Positions 46,511 to 56,022 are shown, counted from the first letter of the stretch. The stretch: 64,000 bases of DNA from Agarivorans sp050870875 (GCF_050870875.2 NZ_CP194041.2:3720001-3784000), one strand, 5' to 3'. Translations and numbers: made by a program. Notes: a model not told the origin generated them from the sequence alone.

Positions 46511-47266
46511 AAGTTAAATGCTCGCGAGGGAGCAGAAGTCGATTTGTATGTTTTACATGGCCAGAATTTATTTCTGTTTGGCTCGCACAACAAAGATCCC
46601 GAGGGTTGAAAAAAAAAGATAAGCCAGAAATTGAGAAGCTTAGGCCGACATGATTTAGCCCAAGAATGACTCATTTCATCTTTCGGTCTTGTGAATCAAT
46701 ATGGCGGGCTAGTACTCGACGTAAAAAACATCGTGATTTTAGCCTCAGATATGCATAAAAGTGGCAATTTATTTACTTAAAACGAGGAAGAAAACCCTTA
46801 ACCATTGAAAACCCTTCAGGAAAAGCATATGCAATGTCGATCGTAGTTGGTTTTCTATTCATTTTTCCCTGACTCCTGCTAGAAAAGTCTCGTTTAGAAG
46901 CGATTGCTATGGCTAATAGCTAATGGCTACCAAGCCTGCCCCGCTTTTAGCTTATTAATGAGCTCAGTAAGTATTGACGCATGGGTGAAAGATTTAAGCT
47001 TATGCTCCGATCCAGAAGTCGACAGAATCGCGATGTATGGTTACGCCACTGAACCCGCGAAGATCGCCAAGCTGATTGCAACACGCAAATCAAGTAGCAA
47101 AACTCATTCTCTAAAATCTAATCATTCAGGTTGATGTTATATCATCCACTACACCAAGAACTTTGGCCTGATAACAGCAAGCACGGCTTGCTTCGCTACC
47201 AGATAATTGAGGCATGACAGTCGGCAGAAGCCGCATCAGCCTAATACCGCTGTTCATTGACAGGAT
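46511..47266. other. Gene-poor region
   Basis: About 750 bases without a convincing gene. A 76-residue plus-strand frame (46904-47134) has no family features. Short hairpin-forming sequence (AGCAAGC acg GCTTGCT, 47176-47192) lies near the end of add but lacks a T tract. The region may be decayed sequence. Confidence 0.4.
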
Positions 47267-48271
47267 TTACGCTATACGTTTCGCTGCTTTCTCGCGCAGC
47301 CTTCTGCGCTCTTGCTCACTCACAAAAGCCATTTTTAAGCCATTACTTTGTAACAGTGCCATTTGCTCATCAGCAAAACCTAAGATCTCTCGGGCAATCC
47401 GATACTCATCAGACAACTCAATAGCCGAGACTCCGGGATCGTCAGTATTCAGGCTAGCTCGAATACCCGCCGCTAAAAAAGCTTTTAGAGGGTGCAGGCT
47501 TAAGTCAGCCACGGTATTGGTTTGAAAATTTGATGACAAACAGGCCTCGACGCCTATTTTATGCTTCGCCACATATTCCATTAACTTCGGATCTTCGATG
47601 ATCTTCACTCCATGACCAATACGCGTCGCGCCTAACTCGCGAATCGCCTGCCAAACACTCTCTGGCCCAGCAGCTTCACCAGCGTGCACAGTGATCGCAA
47701 AACCAGCATCACGAGCGTGAGAGAAGTGTTCTACAAATAACCCGCCGGGTTTGCCCAGCTCATCACCCGCTAAATCAACTGCAACAATGTGCTCACGAAA
47801 GGCCATACAGGCAGCCAACTCTTCACGACAAAACTGCTGACCAAAAGTGCGGCTCATAATGCCAATTAACTTCACCTGCACATCATATTTTTGCATGCCA
47901 CGGCGAACGCCTTCAATCACCGCTTCTACCACACCTTCGGGCTTCAACTGGTGACTCATCGCCATATAACCCGGACTAAAACGCAGTTCGGCGTAATCAA
48001 TCTTCGCCTTCATCAAATCTTCTACGTTCTGTTCGGCCACCAGCGCGCAAGCTTCATAATCACCAAGTACCTTAACTCCCCAATCCAACTTAGACAAAAA
48101 AGCGACTAAATTCGGTTCTTGTTTGGTAATTTGCACATGTGGAACCAATCCAGCTAATTGGTTAGCTGGTAAGGCTACATTAAACTTTCGACCCAGCTCT
48201 AAAATAGTTTCGGCGCGAATATTTCCGTCGAGATGGCGGTGTAAATCAGTCACTGGATATTGGATTAACAT
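47267..48271 (-). CDS. add: Adenosine deaminase
   Basis: A 334-residue zinc enzyme converting adenosine and deoxyadenosine to inosine forms (E. coli Add is 333). Metal ligands and catalytic residues: DLHRHLDGN (HxH), VHAGEAAG, RIGHGVKI, and SLNTDDPGVS. The start at 48271 (MLIQYPVTD) has AGCAGG upstream; a 21-residue in-frame extension is not family-like. Confidence 0.95.
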   Translation of the reverse strand: MLIQYPVTDLHRHLDGNIRAETILELGRKFNVALPANQLAGLVPHVQITKQEPNLVAFLSKLDWGVKVLGDYEACALVAEQNVEDLMKAKIDYAELRFSPGYMAMSHQLKPEGVVEAVIEGVRRGMQKYDVQVKLIGIMSRTFGQQFCREELAACMAFREHIVAVDLAGDELGKPGGLFVEHFSHARDAGFAITVHAGEAAGPESVWQAIRELGATRIGHGVKIIEDPKLMEYVAKHKIGVEACLSSNFQTNTVADLSLHPLKAFLAAGIRASLNTDDPGVSAIELSDEYRIAREILGFADEQMALLQSNGLKMAFVSEQERRRLREKAAKRIA

Positions 48272-48458
48272 CGTAAAGCCTGCTGTTATTTTAATGATTG
48301 AACTCAGTGTAGTCAGCGGCTCAGGCGAGTCCAACTTAGATTGGCTGAAATAACATCGCCTAACTGGAATAGTTTCAAACCGCTCACTATTTTAACTTAA
48401 TATGTTGATTTAAAGTAAGCAATTACTGAGCTTAACAAGCCAATTACCAATAGCGCCC

Positions 48459-49076
48459 TTAACTCAGGCGGTACACAAACAAATCATCACGATGACGATA
48501 AGGCTTAAATCCCATCTTGATTAAGTATTGCCGATGTTTAGAAATTGTCGTGTAACTGACTATTTTAGTCACTCCTAAACGCTGAAAAAATTCGGAACGA
48601 TGATAAAGGTAATCACCAGTTTTAAAATCTCGATAAGCCGGAAACACATAATCTAACTTAATATCGAACTCTTGTTGTTGCCGCAAACCCACTAACATAC
48701 CGGCAGGTTCAGAATTTCGCATCAACAAATAACATTCTTGCCCCGCAACCGAGGCTTCACTAAACTGCGGAAAATACCGCTCAATATCACCCTGATGCTG
48801 TTTGATCCAAAATGCCAACAATGGACTGTTCGCCCCGACATCAACCATATGAAACTGGTCAACACGACGAAAAATACCGTACAAGTAATAAATATTGGCG
48901 AACACAATAAACAAGTTGAGGAGCGCTACGGGCATTGCGCCAATCACAAAACCATAGCTGGAAAACAGCGCTGCACCGAACATATTTAAACAACGTAACT
49001 TCACCAACGAGCTCATGGTTAACGATATTGCCACGACCACCGAAGCCAAATAACCAAACCATTCAACCCAATCCAT
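48459..49076 (-). CDS. YgjV-like membrane protein with a C-terminal GNAT-like domain
   Basis: A 205-residue protein. The first ~75 residues hold three hydrophobic segments of YgjV type (WFGYLASVVVAISLTMSSLVKLR, then FGAALFSSYGFVIGA and ALLNLFIVFANIYYLYGIFR). The remaining ~130 residues look like a soluble N-acetyltransferase-fold domain (ECYLLMRNSEPAGMLVGLRQ, KLDYVFPAYRDFKTGDYLY, then YTTISKHRQYLIKMGFKPY). The membrane-anchored acyltransferase reading is inference; function is unknown. Confidence 0.7.
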   Translation of the reverse strand: MDWVEWFGYLASVVVAISLTMSSLVKLRCLNMFGAALFSSYGFVIGAMPVALLNLFIVFANIYYLYGIFRRVDQFHMVDVGANSPLLAFWIKQHQGDIERYFPQFSEASVAGQECYLLMRNSEPAGMLVGLRQQQEFDIKLDYVFPAYRDFKTGDYLYHRSEFFQRLGVTKIVSYTTISKHRQYLIKMGFKPYRHRDDLFVYRLS

Positions 49077-49231
49077 TAATCCTCCCTTTACTGCACTCTA
49101 ATCGCTGGACACTTTACGAGCCAGACAGACAATAATCTGGTTAGTTCAAACAAAAAATCAAAAGAATTACACTTTTAAAAAGATCTTTCCCAGCTATGTT
49201 GATCGCAAGCCGTCAATAAAGCGTTTCACCG

Positions 49232-51130
49232 TTATTCAAGGTAGCGACGCTGCTGATAAGCTCGCACCGTTTGGCGTAAGGCGGCAAGATGTTTCGGAGA
49301 TTCTAGCTCGACACGCGCCACAAACTGATCAAGGGTCTCCCCTGAGCGACGATGAATATCATGTCGTTCGAGTAAGTATAACTGCCAACGTAGCGCCCTT
49401 AGCTCCGCCGGTGGTAAACGCCAACGCCAGGGTTTGGCAAGTGCCACTGCACTAAGCAAGATCCCAAGCAACAATAAAGAAGTCGTTAACATCCACAAAG
49501 AACTTCCCGGCAAACGCTTTAATAAGCGGGAAAATAGAGACAACTGGCGAGTTTGATCGAAATTGAGCACCCAAGTTGCCCACCAAAAATCGGCTTGTGC
49601 CATTAGCAACCTTAATTGGTTTAAACCTTGGCTATACCATAAACGTTGTCCCCAACTATGAATATTTTGCCACTGAGCTGCTGTCGACGGGCTCTGCTGC
49701 AAGTTAAATTCAAGCCGATCCGGAGCAATCCAAGCGGTAGGATCAAGCCGCAGCCAACGCTGGCCATTCCAGTACTCTGCCCAAGCATGCGCATCATAAT
49801 GACGCACCGATATTCGCAGTCCCGGTTGCTGCCACTCCCCGCCTAAGTAGCCAGTAACCATTCGCGCAGGGATCCCCATCAAACGTGCCAATACCACAGC
49901 ACTCTGCGCATAATGCACACAAAATCCACGCTGCTGCCTAAGCAAAAATTCTTCAACTCCTAACCAAGCGGGATACGCGGGCGGGTTTAAGGTATAAACA
50001 AAAGCTTGTGCTAAAAACCACTGTTGCATCGCTGCAATCGCTTGTTCGGTGCGCACAACTGAGCTTTGAGCGGTAGCTTGCGCGCTAAATTGCGAGGCTA
50101 AACGGCTGACAGCATCAGGGATCCCTTGCGGTAAAGTACTTAGGCGACGCTGTTCAGCCTGCGGAAGTGGCTGTAACTCGGCATCGGAAAGTTGCCCAAA
50201 ACGCAGCAACTGTCGAGCAAAGCTATCACCACTTCGCAACCAGCTACCATCAGCTTGAAACTGCGCGCCACTGCCGTTTAGCACGCTTGGATGAAGAGTT
50301 GCCAACCAGTTATTGGACGCTGGTTCCAACAATAATTGGTAGCTTGGGAGCGTAGTGAGCGGCGCGTCGGGCGGCTCAACAATTTGTTTAGCTAAAGCAC
50401 TGCGGGTCCATTGTTCACCATCGAATTGATCTAATACCATAGCCCGCCAATACAACGATGTGCTGATTTGTGCTTGGCTAAACTCGGCTCGAAATGCCAG
50501 TTTGTCGGAGCGAATTAACTGACTAATATCCCCCGGTCGAACCACCTCGGACAAACCGGTTTGAGCAGTGTCGGGACGAGGCATTTTCCATAAGGGTGCA
50601 AGCCGCGGTGTCAATACAAATAGCGCCACCGCTAAGGGACTCATTGCCAACAACCATAGCCCCAGCATTTTTCCCTGTTTAAACGATAAACGAACATCCA
50701 GACTGAGCAAAAGCAACAAATGGATGAAGCAAACCAACAGCGCCAACACTGCCGCGAGAGGCTGACTGGAAAACACTAACGAAAATGATGCTAAAAAAAA
50801 CCCAGTAAGAACAAAAACTTCTAAGTCTCTGCGTTGATGTAACTCAATATATTTCAAACTATAACCGAGCATCACCACATTCACTAACTTGTCGAACAAA
50901 TCCATCGAGTAACTTAACCATAAGGTCAGCAATACCATCAATAACAGGATCAACTTCACCCACCTGGGTTTGGGGAGGCTAGCTAAACCTTGTACCACTC
51001 GTAAGCGCCACCAACCACAAGCGCCTCCCACCAATACGAGCAACCAAGGCAGATGTGGCATTAATATCAAGGCGCTGGCCAAGTAACAGACCAGAGATAA
51101 ATGAATACTGCGAGCACCTAAAGTGTTCAT
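49232..51130 (-). CDS. TgpA-type membrane transglutaminase-like protein
   Basis: A 632-residue inner-membrane protein. Residues 1-180 carry several helices (DUF3488/TgpA_N), followed by a periplasmic transglutaminase-like core with the triad cysteine in QRGFCVHYAQSAVVLARLMGIPARMVTGY, the histidine in HAWAEYW and the aspartate in LRLDPTAWI. A further helix (LWMLTTSLLLLGILLS) precedes a cytoplasmic tail. The ATG at 51130 shares a base with the DUF58 stop (TGATG). It ends the MoxR-DUF58-TgpA operon. Confidence 0.93.
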   Translation of the reverse strand: MNTLGARSIHLSLVCYLASALILMPHLPWLLVLVGGACGWWRLRVVQGLASLPKPRWVKLILLLMVLLTLWLSYSMDLFDKLVNVVMLGYSLKYIELHQRRDLEVFVLTGFFLASFSLVFSSQPLAAVLALLVCFIHLLLLLSLDVRLSFKQGKMLGLWLLAMSPLAVALFVLTPRLAPLWKMPRPDTAQTGLSEVVRPGDISQLIRSDKLAFRAEFSQAQISTSLYWRAMVLDQFDGEQWTRSALAKQIVEPPDAPLTTLPSYQLLLEPASNNWLATLHPSVLNGSGAQFQADGSWLRSGDSFARQLLRFGQLSDAELQPLPQAEQRRLSTLPQGIPDAVSRLASQFSAQATAQSSVVRTEQAIAAMQQWFLAQAFVYTLNPPAYPAWLGVEEFLLRQQRGFCVHYAQSAVVLARLMGIPARMVTGYLGGEWQQPGLRISVRHYDAHAWAEYWNGQRWLRLDPTAWIAPDRLEFNLQQSPSTAAQWQNIHSWGQRLWYSQGLNQLRLLMAQADFWWATWVLNFDQTRQLSLFSRLLKRLPGSSLWMLTTSLLLLGILLSAVALAKPWRWRLPPAELRALRWQLYLLERHDIHRRSGETLDQFVARVELESPKHLAALRQTVRAYQQRRYLE

Positions 51131-52098
51131 CAAGGCACCTCAGCCCCCGCTAGCATTCGCAGAGCAGCTTGTAAGTGTTCGTTACCACTAGCGCTGGCAA
51201 GCCGCCGCTGCGCCAACTGAAAACTAAAAGCTTGTTGCTGCTGATTTAGTTGACGAACCCAGAAGACCAGGACCGATAAGGACTGCTCATAAGGTAAATG
51301 AACTAAAGCGCGATCGGTCAGCTGCAACTCGAGTGCCGGATTATCACTAAATTCCTTACTTTGTAGCCCTCTACCTGCGGCAAATTGCTTCCAGGCTAAC
51401 AAGCTTTTACGCTCACCACTGCGATAAGCCTTTAAGCCAGAAAACTCGTTCGGTTGTGGACCGGTGCTCAGTTGTTCAACATCATGCTCTCCGGCCAACT
51501 CAGCCACAGGACAAGGAAACCCCGCAAGCGGTACCGGATAAGCTGTGATCGTGGCGTTAAAATCAACCCGTGTCCAACATCGAAATAGACCTAAAGGATA
51601 AACACTCGAAATATCAATTCGAGGTAAGGGCCAATGGCCACGTTGACTCACGGTAATATCAATCGCCAAGCACCCTGCGCTATACTCACTCGCCTGAGGC
51701 CCCTGCCAAGCGCTTAATTGCCCGACGACTGCGAGGGCTCTTTTATCGGCGGTTTTGTCCAAGGCTAACAACAAACGTAACGGCTGGTCACATTGACCTT
51801 CAGCGGTATAACGTAACTGCAGCAAGCTCCCTGACAAATTCTGATGGCAGAGGATTAAACACAGTAACCACAACGCCAACAGCCACAAACTCAGAGCCAA
51901 AATAAGGTTATTTTGGTAGTTGGTCCCAATCGTGAGTAAGGTCACTAGGGTCAATAAAAAAGACCAACCAAAGGCGGTTGGCAAGATAAATAAGTTCTTT
52001 CGATTGAGCGTCAACGAAGACGCCGCTGGGATCCGCCGAGCCAACCACGCCTCCACTCGCTGCTTTCGCCAATGCTTTAATCGCTCAGTCAGCCGCAA
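51130..52098 (-). CDS. DUF58-domain protein
   Basis: A 322-residue protein with two adjacent membrane helices (residues 35-85: FGWSFLLTLVTLLTIG and LILALSLWLLALWLLCLIL). The DUF58 signature appears as STGPQPNEFSGLKAYRSGERKSLLAWKQFA. DUF58 proteins are von Willebrand-like and work with MoxR ATPases and transglutaminases. It starts two bases after the MoxR stop and overlaps the next gene by one base. Confidence 0.92.
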   Translation of the reverse strand: MRLTERLKHWRKQRVEAWLARRIPAASSLTLNRKNLFILPTAFGWSFLLTLVTLLTIGTNYQNNLILALSLWLLALWLLCLILCHQNLSGSLLQLRYTAEGQCDQPLRLLLALDKTADKRALAVVGQLSAWQGPQASEYSAGCLAIDITVSQRGHWPLPRIDISSVYPLGLFRCWTRVDFNATITAYPVPLAGFPCPVAELAGEHDVEQLSTGPQPNEFSGLKAYRSGERKSLLAWKQFAAGRGLQSKEFSDNPALELQLTDRALVHLPYEQSLSVLVFWVRQLNQQQQAFSFQLAQRRLASASGNEHLQAALRMLAGAEVP

Positions 52099-52100
52099 TG

Positions 52101-53021
52101 CTATTCTCCCGAAGGTAAATCGCGATAGGGATCAACTTCTGCCAAAATATGTTTAGCATAGGCTTCACCACTGTCACCGCGTCCCAAACGATGAGCGCTA
52201 ACCGCTGTAAAAACCGCCTGTAAATCATCTGGCGAAACATGCTTCTTATGGTGAACAAAAGCCCAAGCTTTGGCGCAAGCTAACAGGGTTAAACTGCAGC
52301 GAGGAGACAAAGGATGAGCGCCTTCCAATTGCCGACTAAAGTGAATTAAGCGTAATAAATAATCGAGCAAGGCATCACTACAATGCAGCCGTTGAACCTC
52401 ATGTTGCAGGGCTAATAATTGCTCAATGGTCAGCGACGATAGGGCTGGTGTGGCATTTTGCTCCCGTTTCAGCATCGCCATTTCAGACCCAAGGTCGGGA
52501 TAGCCAATACTGAGGCGCATTGCAAAGCGATCCAACTGCGATTCAGGTAGATCAAAAGTGCCGAGCTGTTCGCGTGGATTTTGAGTGGCGATCACAAAAA
52601 ATGGTGAAGCCAGTGGATAGCTGTTGCCATCGGTACTCACCTGTTGCTCTTCCATTGCTTCTAACAAAGCGCTTTGGGTTCTTGGACTGGCACGATTGAG
52701 TTCATCGGCCAGCACTAAATGATGGAAAATAGGCCCCGGATGAAAACTGAATTGTTGAGTCGATGGCTCAAATACCGATACTCCAATGATATCGGCCGGC
52801 AACAAATCGCTGGTAAATTGGATCCGTTGAAAACTCAAACCAAAACTACTGGCCAACCACTTTGCGAGGCTGGTTTTACCTGCTCCGGGCAAATCTTCAA
52901 TTAACAAGTGCCCCTTAGCCAGTAGACAACTTAAAGCCAAACGCACCACTTGCGGCTTACCTAAAAGCTGTTGCTCTAGCTGATAACTAATTGCCTGTAA
53001 CTCGGGATGTAAGGATTCCAC
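52101..53021 (-). CDS. MoxR-family AAA+ ATPase
   Basis: A 306-residue chaperone-like ATPase. Walker A is in LIEDLPGAGKTSLAKWLA, Walker B in HLVLADELNRASPRTQSALLEAMEE, sensor 1 in FFVIATQNPREQLGTF, and DRFAMRLSIGYPD follows. It is the first gene of the MoxR-DUF58-transglutaminase operon, and such ATPases are thought to remodel or activate the partners. The trigger is unknown. Confidence 0.95.
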   Translation of the reverse strand: MESLHPELQAISYQLEQQLLGKPQVVRLALSCLLAKGHLLIEDLPGAGKTSLAKWLASSFGLSFQRIQFTSDLLPADIIGVSVFEPSTQQFSFHPGPIFHHLVLADELNRASPRTQSALLEAMEEQQVSTDGNSYPLASPFFVIATQNPREQLGTFDLPESQLDRFAMRLSIGYPDLGSEMAMLKREQNATPALSSLTIEQLLALQHEVQRLHCSDALLDYLLRLIHFSRQLEGAHPLSPRCSLTLLACAKAWAFVHHKKHVSPDDLQAVFTAVSAHRLGRGDSGEAYAKHILAEVDPYRDLPSGE

Positions 53022-53203
53022 ATGCGTCTACTGCAAATAAGCCATAGTATTAGCATACAAAGCTTTCAGGATTTTAGGCAATGTTCGTCACTAGAGTTCC
53101 GACAAGATCGCTTTAAGCAAGATGGTAAATTATATGTTAAAGGATAGAAGGATAGCCATTAAAGTTAAGCACTCCGTATATAGAATGCTTAACTACACGG
53201 GAC

Positions 53204-53461
53204 TTAAGCCATCGCCGGCGAGCGTTTAAGGTATTTGACAATGCCTACTAGCGAAGCACTAATCCAGAACAGTTCAATAATAAAACTGGCTAAATTAAAG
53301 TTGATGCATAGGCTAATCAGCAACAATACTGCACCACTGAGATTCATTAAGTTGTAACTGAGCTGTTTTGGGTTTAAGCGTTCTAACTGGAGTAGGAAGA
53401 AAGCTCCTACGACTAAAGCGGTCCCCGAAAGGCCGACGATATTGGCAAATAAATGTTGCAT
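53204..53461 (-). CDS. CBU_0592-type small membrane protein
   Basis: An 85-residue protein with three hydrophobic segments (IVGLSGTALVVGAFFLLQL; MNLSGAVLLLISLCINF; FIIELFWISASLVGIVKYL). The layout and the motif around LNLxGAxLLLISL match the CBU_0592 family of unknown function. It lies just outside the transposon end. An attC-like inverted repeat (53473-53564) precedes it, so it may once have been an integron cassette. Confidence 0.75.
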   Translation of the reverse strand: MQHLFANIVGLSGTALVVGAFFLLQLERLNPKQLSYNLMNLSGAVLLLISLCINFNLASFIIELFWISASLVGIVKYLKRSPAMA

Positions 53462-53472
53462 AAGATTCTCAT

Positions 53473-53564
53473 TAACAAGCGAACTGGTTCGTCCAAATTG
53501 CTGGCCCGCTCCTTGGGGTGGACGCTCTCAACTGCAATGCAGTATTCCCTGAGACAGCTTGTTA
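53473..53564 (-). repeat. Imperfect attC-like inverted repeat
   Basis: Outer arms TAACAAGC and GCTTGTTA enclose 76 bases with an inner pair (CGTCCA / TGGACG) and a small ACTGC-AAT-GCAGT hairpin. The layout is like an integron attC site but the core 7-mers do not fully fit RYYYAAC / GTTRRRY. It is 11 bases before the CBU_0592-type gene. Confidence 0.35.
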
Positions 53565-53653
53565 GTGGCATATTAAAATGCGAGCGTAATTTACCAGAAA
53601 TGACAGCTCGATGCAGGTTTATTTTGACAGTTTTTTAGAAAGCGGGCGAATGG

Positions 53654-53757
53654 TGTCGCTGGAACTATAAAGTGACATAAGGACCAGCGTTACATCTAAT
53701 GCAAATCCAAAATTTGAACCATAGTTTGACATAAAATAGAACCATAATATGGCATAG
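53654..53757 (+). repeat. Left end of the transposon with three transposase-binding-type motifs
   Basis: After the terminal TGTCGCT, related ~20-mers begin at 53661 (GGAACTATAAAGTGACATAA), 53715 (TGAACCATAGTTTGACATAA) and 53738 (AGAACCATAATATGGCATAG). Spacings are 54 and 23 bases. Tn7's left end likewise has three separated TnsB sites. Confidence 0.8.
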
Positions 53758-53902
53758 TGCATTTCGTATGTTTGCCGCCCCCAAACACACTTTTGGACAG
53801 AAGCTTGTTAGAGCATTCACTTGTTCGAAGGCGTTTCGGATTAGAGAAAGTAAGGAAGAATCGGATCAACTACATCTTCCAGTTGAATTTCTTGTTAGGT
53901 CT

Positions 53903-54517
53903 TTATTTAAGTTCAAGTTGATTCATAAACTCACTTATTTGTGAATCGACATTTACAGTTTCAGGATACGTAATTCGATATTTATATAGTGATTCACCAA
54001 CTTGAAACAGATACAAAGAAGAGCGTAAATCCATAAACTCACCAGCAAACCGTTCAGAATATTTGAACTTTGCAACCATACCTGGAGGCTGTAAGTTGTC
54101 TTGTGATATCTCAAATGGACCTTCAGAAGTTAATTCAGCATTACTTTTGTTCTTTAAGATATAGTTTTTTGTACCATTAAACCTGTTCAGAAACAGTTGA
54201 AGTCTCATATCCTCTACAACGTCATCTGGTGAGCCAATTGAAATAAAATCTGGTGCTGGATAGCTATAAACAGTTAGTACAATAGGTGTTGTATCTGAGA
54301 AGTAATTGTAAGCAACACTGATATCAGTGCCATCTTTATTATATTGAGTCACAGAAACAAGTTTGAAACCAGCCAGAGTTTCAGGGTACTCCGTGGTAGT
54401 TACACTATGAACATAGGAACCTTTGGTCTCGAACGTTTGAGGCCTAAAACTTGAGTCTTGGGTACTTGCGCAACTGATTAGCAAAAAACTTATTAAAACT
54501 ATTATTAATTTATACAT
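53903..54517 (-). CDS. Cassette-borne lipoprotein of unknown function
   Basis: A 204-residue lipoprotein: a short signal with lipobox LLISC (cysteine near residue 17), then a soluble domain with ATTACHED beta-type patterns, e.g. GFKLVSVTQYNKDGTDISVAYNYF and SLYLFQVGESLYKYRITYP. I do not recognise the family. The start is ATG at 54517, preceded by AAGGA. It is bounded upstream by a GTTAGGT attC core (54543-54549). Just after its stop, the minus strand reads ACCTAAC, the start of another attC. It is therefore a gene cassette in an integrase-less array. Confidence 0.7.
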   Translation of the reverse strand: MYKLIIVLISFLLISCASTQDSSFRPQTFETKGSYVHSVTTTEYPETLAGFKLVSVTQYNKDGTDISVAYNYFSDTTPIVLTVYSYPAPDFISIGSPDDVVEDMRLQLFLNRFNGTKNYILKNKSNAELTSEGPFEISQDNLQPPGMVAKFKYSERFAGEFMDLRSSLYLFQVGESLYKYRITYPETVNVDSQISEFMNQLELK

Positions 54518-54542
54518 ACACATCCTTGTTGGTAACACTGAG

Positions 54543-55362
54543 ACCTAACGCCAAGCTAAGCGGCGCCAATGCGGGAGTGTAGCGTTGCGACAAAATGGCG
54601 AAGCCATTCGCAAGAGCGAAACGTAGCATTGAGCGTCCGACTTTAGCGCCTTGTGTACGCCCAGCATGGGCATGAACTAATGAGGTGAAAGTCCTCTGTA
54701 GGAAGGTCACCGTTTAATAACATTCTGATTATTAAACGCTAACTACTAGCGAATGGCAAGGGCATTGCCGCGAGGGAATGTCTGAAGGAAGCCGGACGCA
54801 AATCTGCGAGCTGATGAACAAGAACATCATATGAGGCGTAGGCTGGAGGCGAGTTGGCACAAGACAACGAAGCCATGTGATCTAACGGCCACCGTAAATG
54901 ATGCAGCAGTGCAGAGACAGTGCATGTTCTTATCTGGGGAGATCTGCTTAACAGGCGATCGTTAAACTCACTAGCTTGGCCGCTAGCTCAAACAGGCCTG
55001 GCACTTAAGTCTCATCAACTTAAGTGAGCAAATACGATGAACAACGATAGCGCTATTTGGGGTAACTCAAACGGTGATTAAGCAGAAGTCAGCAGACGGC
55101 ATAGTAGCCCAACGCCCATCGTAATGGTTGGGACATGGTGAAGGCCTGAACCTGAAAATCAATGAGGAGCCTGTGCAGCTCATTGTCTCCGTATCCGACC
55201 GGACTGAGGAGTCATGGCGCAAAAAACAGAAGCCATCATTGGAATGCAAAGGAGCTAATCGGCCGTTGTATTTTAACCGTTTTCAGGAAACGCCCTGTGC
55301 GGAGCCGCATGCAGGGTGTTGTGGGGGCTGGAGGTTAGACACCTCCGGCTACCCGATTAGAT
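54543..55362 (-). repeat. Integron attC site split by a group II intron
   Basis: Read on the minus strand, the attC belongs to the upstream 221-aa cassette. It ends with ...GCTTAGCTTGGC then GTTAGGT (core GTTRRRY, plus-strand 54543-54549). It begins with ATCTAAC (core RYYYAAC), formed only when the intron at 54655-55357 is removed. Without the intron the site is about 117 bases, with complementary outer arms (around GCTAAG and GCTAAAG). The inner part contains imperfect palindromes, as in attC cruciforms. Confidence 0.75.
54655..55357 (+). ncRNA. ORF-less group II intron (class C, attC-targeting type)
   Basis: The sequence starts GTACGCCCAGCATGGGC and soon has GAGGTGAAAGTCCTCT, strongly like group II intron domain I. 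It ends with two GC-rich hairpins (55292-55316 and 55326-55350, a GGAGGT/ACCTCC stem) and CTACCCGAT, the layout of domains V and VI in attC-associated class C introns. Full introns of this type carry a reverse transcriptase of about 400 residues in domain IV; here only about 0.7 kb remains and no such frame exists. The intron is antisense to the cassette genes, as usual for attC-targeting introns. The boundary may shift by two bases. Confidence 0.75.
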
Positions 55363-56022
55363 GATGCCACGGATAGCCTCTGCAGTATTTTTGAATATAC
55401 GCTCTTTTTCAGGGTACTCCAAGACTTCAACTCTGATCGTTCTGGCGTTGTGATAGCACTGCCATAGATGTTGTGAAATTGACCAGAATGCCAATAGAGA
55501 ACTCTCAATTCTTTCAAGACTAACTTGTTCAAAAAGATGTGAGTATTCATGTTTTTCTGTAAGAATAGCATGAGCAAAAACCTCACTTCGTATTTTCTTA
55601 CACGCACCCCTAAGAAACTGGTTATGTTCTGAGGAGGTTTTAAAAAGCTTAGCAAGATCTTCCTTAGTTGGCTCTACTTTACCATTCAGAAAACTTTCAT
55701 TTAGACTAAGGATGTTTGGTTTTCTCTTTAAAAATTCATCTCTGGAAAAATCCGATACATTCATAATGCAATGATTTTTTAAGCCAGAAAATGATTTAGT
55801 ACCTCTTGAGTCATCCGAAATCCTACCAAGATATAAAAACAACGTATGTTGTACGGAGCCAGTGTGTAACATCCAGAACTCAGGGTTCCTATTAATCAGA
55901 TTTACATCATTTTCCGAAGCTAGCATTTTCTTAAACTGCATATATGAATATAGCAGTGCAAGTGCTGTTTCCGTCTCCGATATTCCAAAATCTATCCACT
56001 GACTTGTATTCATGATTTTCAT
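55357..56022 (-). CDS. Cassette-borne hypothetical protein
   Basis: A 221-residue soluble, mostly helical protein (TETALALLYSYMQFKKMLASE; SLLAFWSISQHLWQCYHNART). I do not recognise a family. Start options are ATG at 56022, which lies inside the attC core GTTAGATG, or ATG at 56013. The TAA stop straddles the intron edge: with the intron the last A comes from the intron, and without it the exon supplies the same base, so the stop codon is unchanged. It is the second cassette of the array. Confidence 0.65.
   Translation of the reverse strand: MKIMNTSQWIDFGISETETALALLYSYMQFKKMLASENDVNLINRNPEFWMLHTGSVQHTLFLYLGRISDDSRGTKSFSGLKNHCIMNVSDFSRDEFLKRKPNILSLNESFLNGKVEPTKEDLAKLFKTSSEHNQFLRGACKKIRSEVFAHAILTEKHEYSHLFEQVSLERIESSLLAFWSISQHLWQCYHNARTIRVEVLEYPEKERIFKNTAEAIRGII

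Noticed and set aside
46904..47134. 76-residue frame in the gene-poor stretch
   Set aside because: No ribosome-binding site, family or conserved pattern visible.
55128..55364. 78-residue plus-strand frame as a group II intron reverse transcriptase
   Set aside because: It lies in the intron's reduced domain IV and 3' domains and shows no RT motifs; it is structural RNA sequence read as protein.
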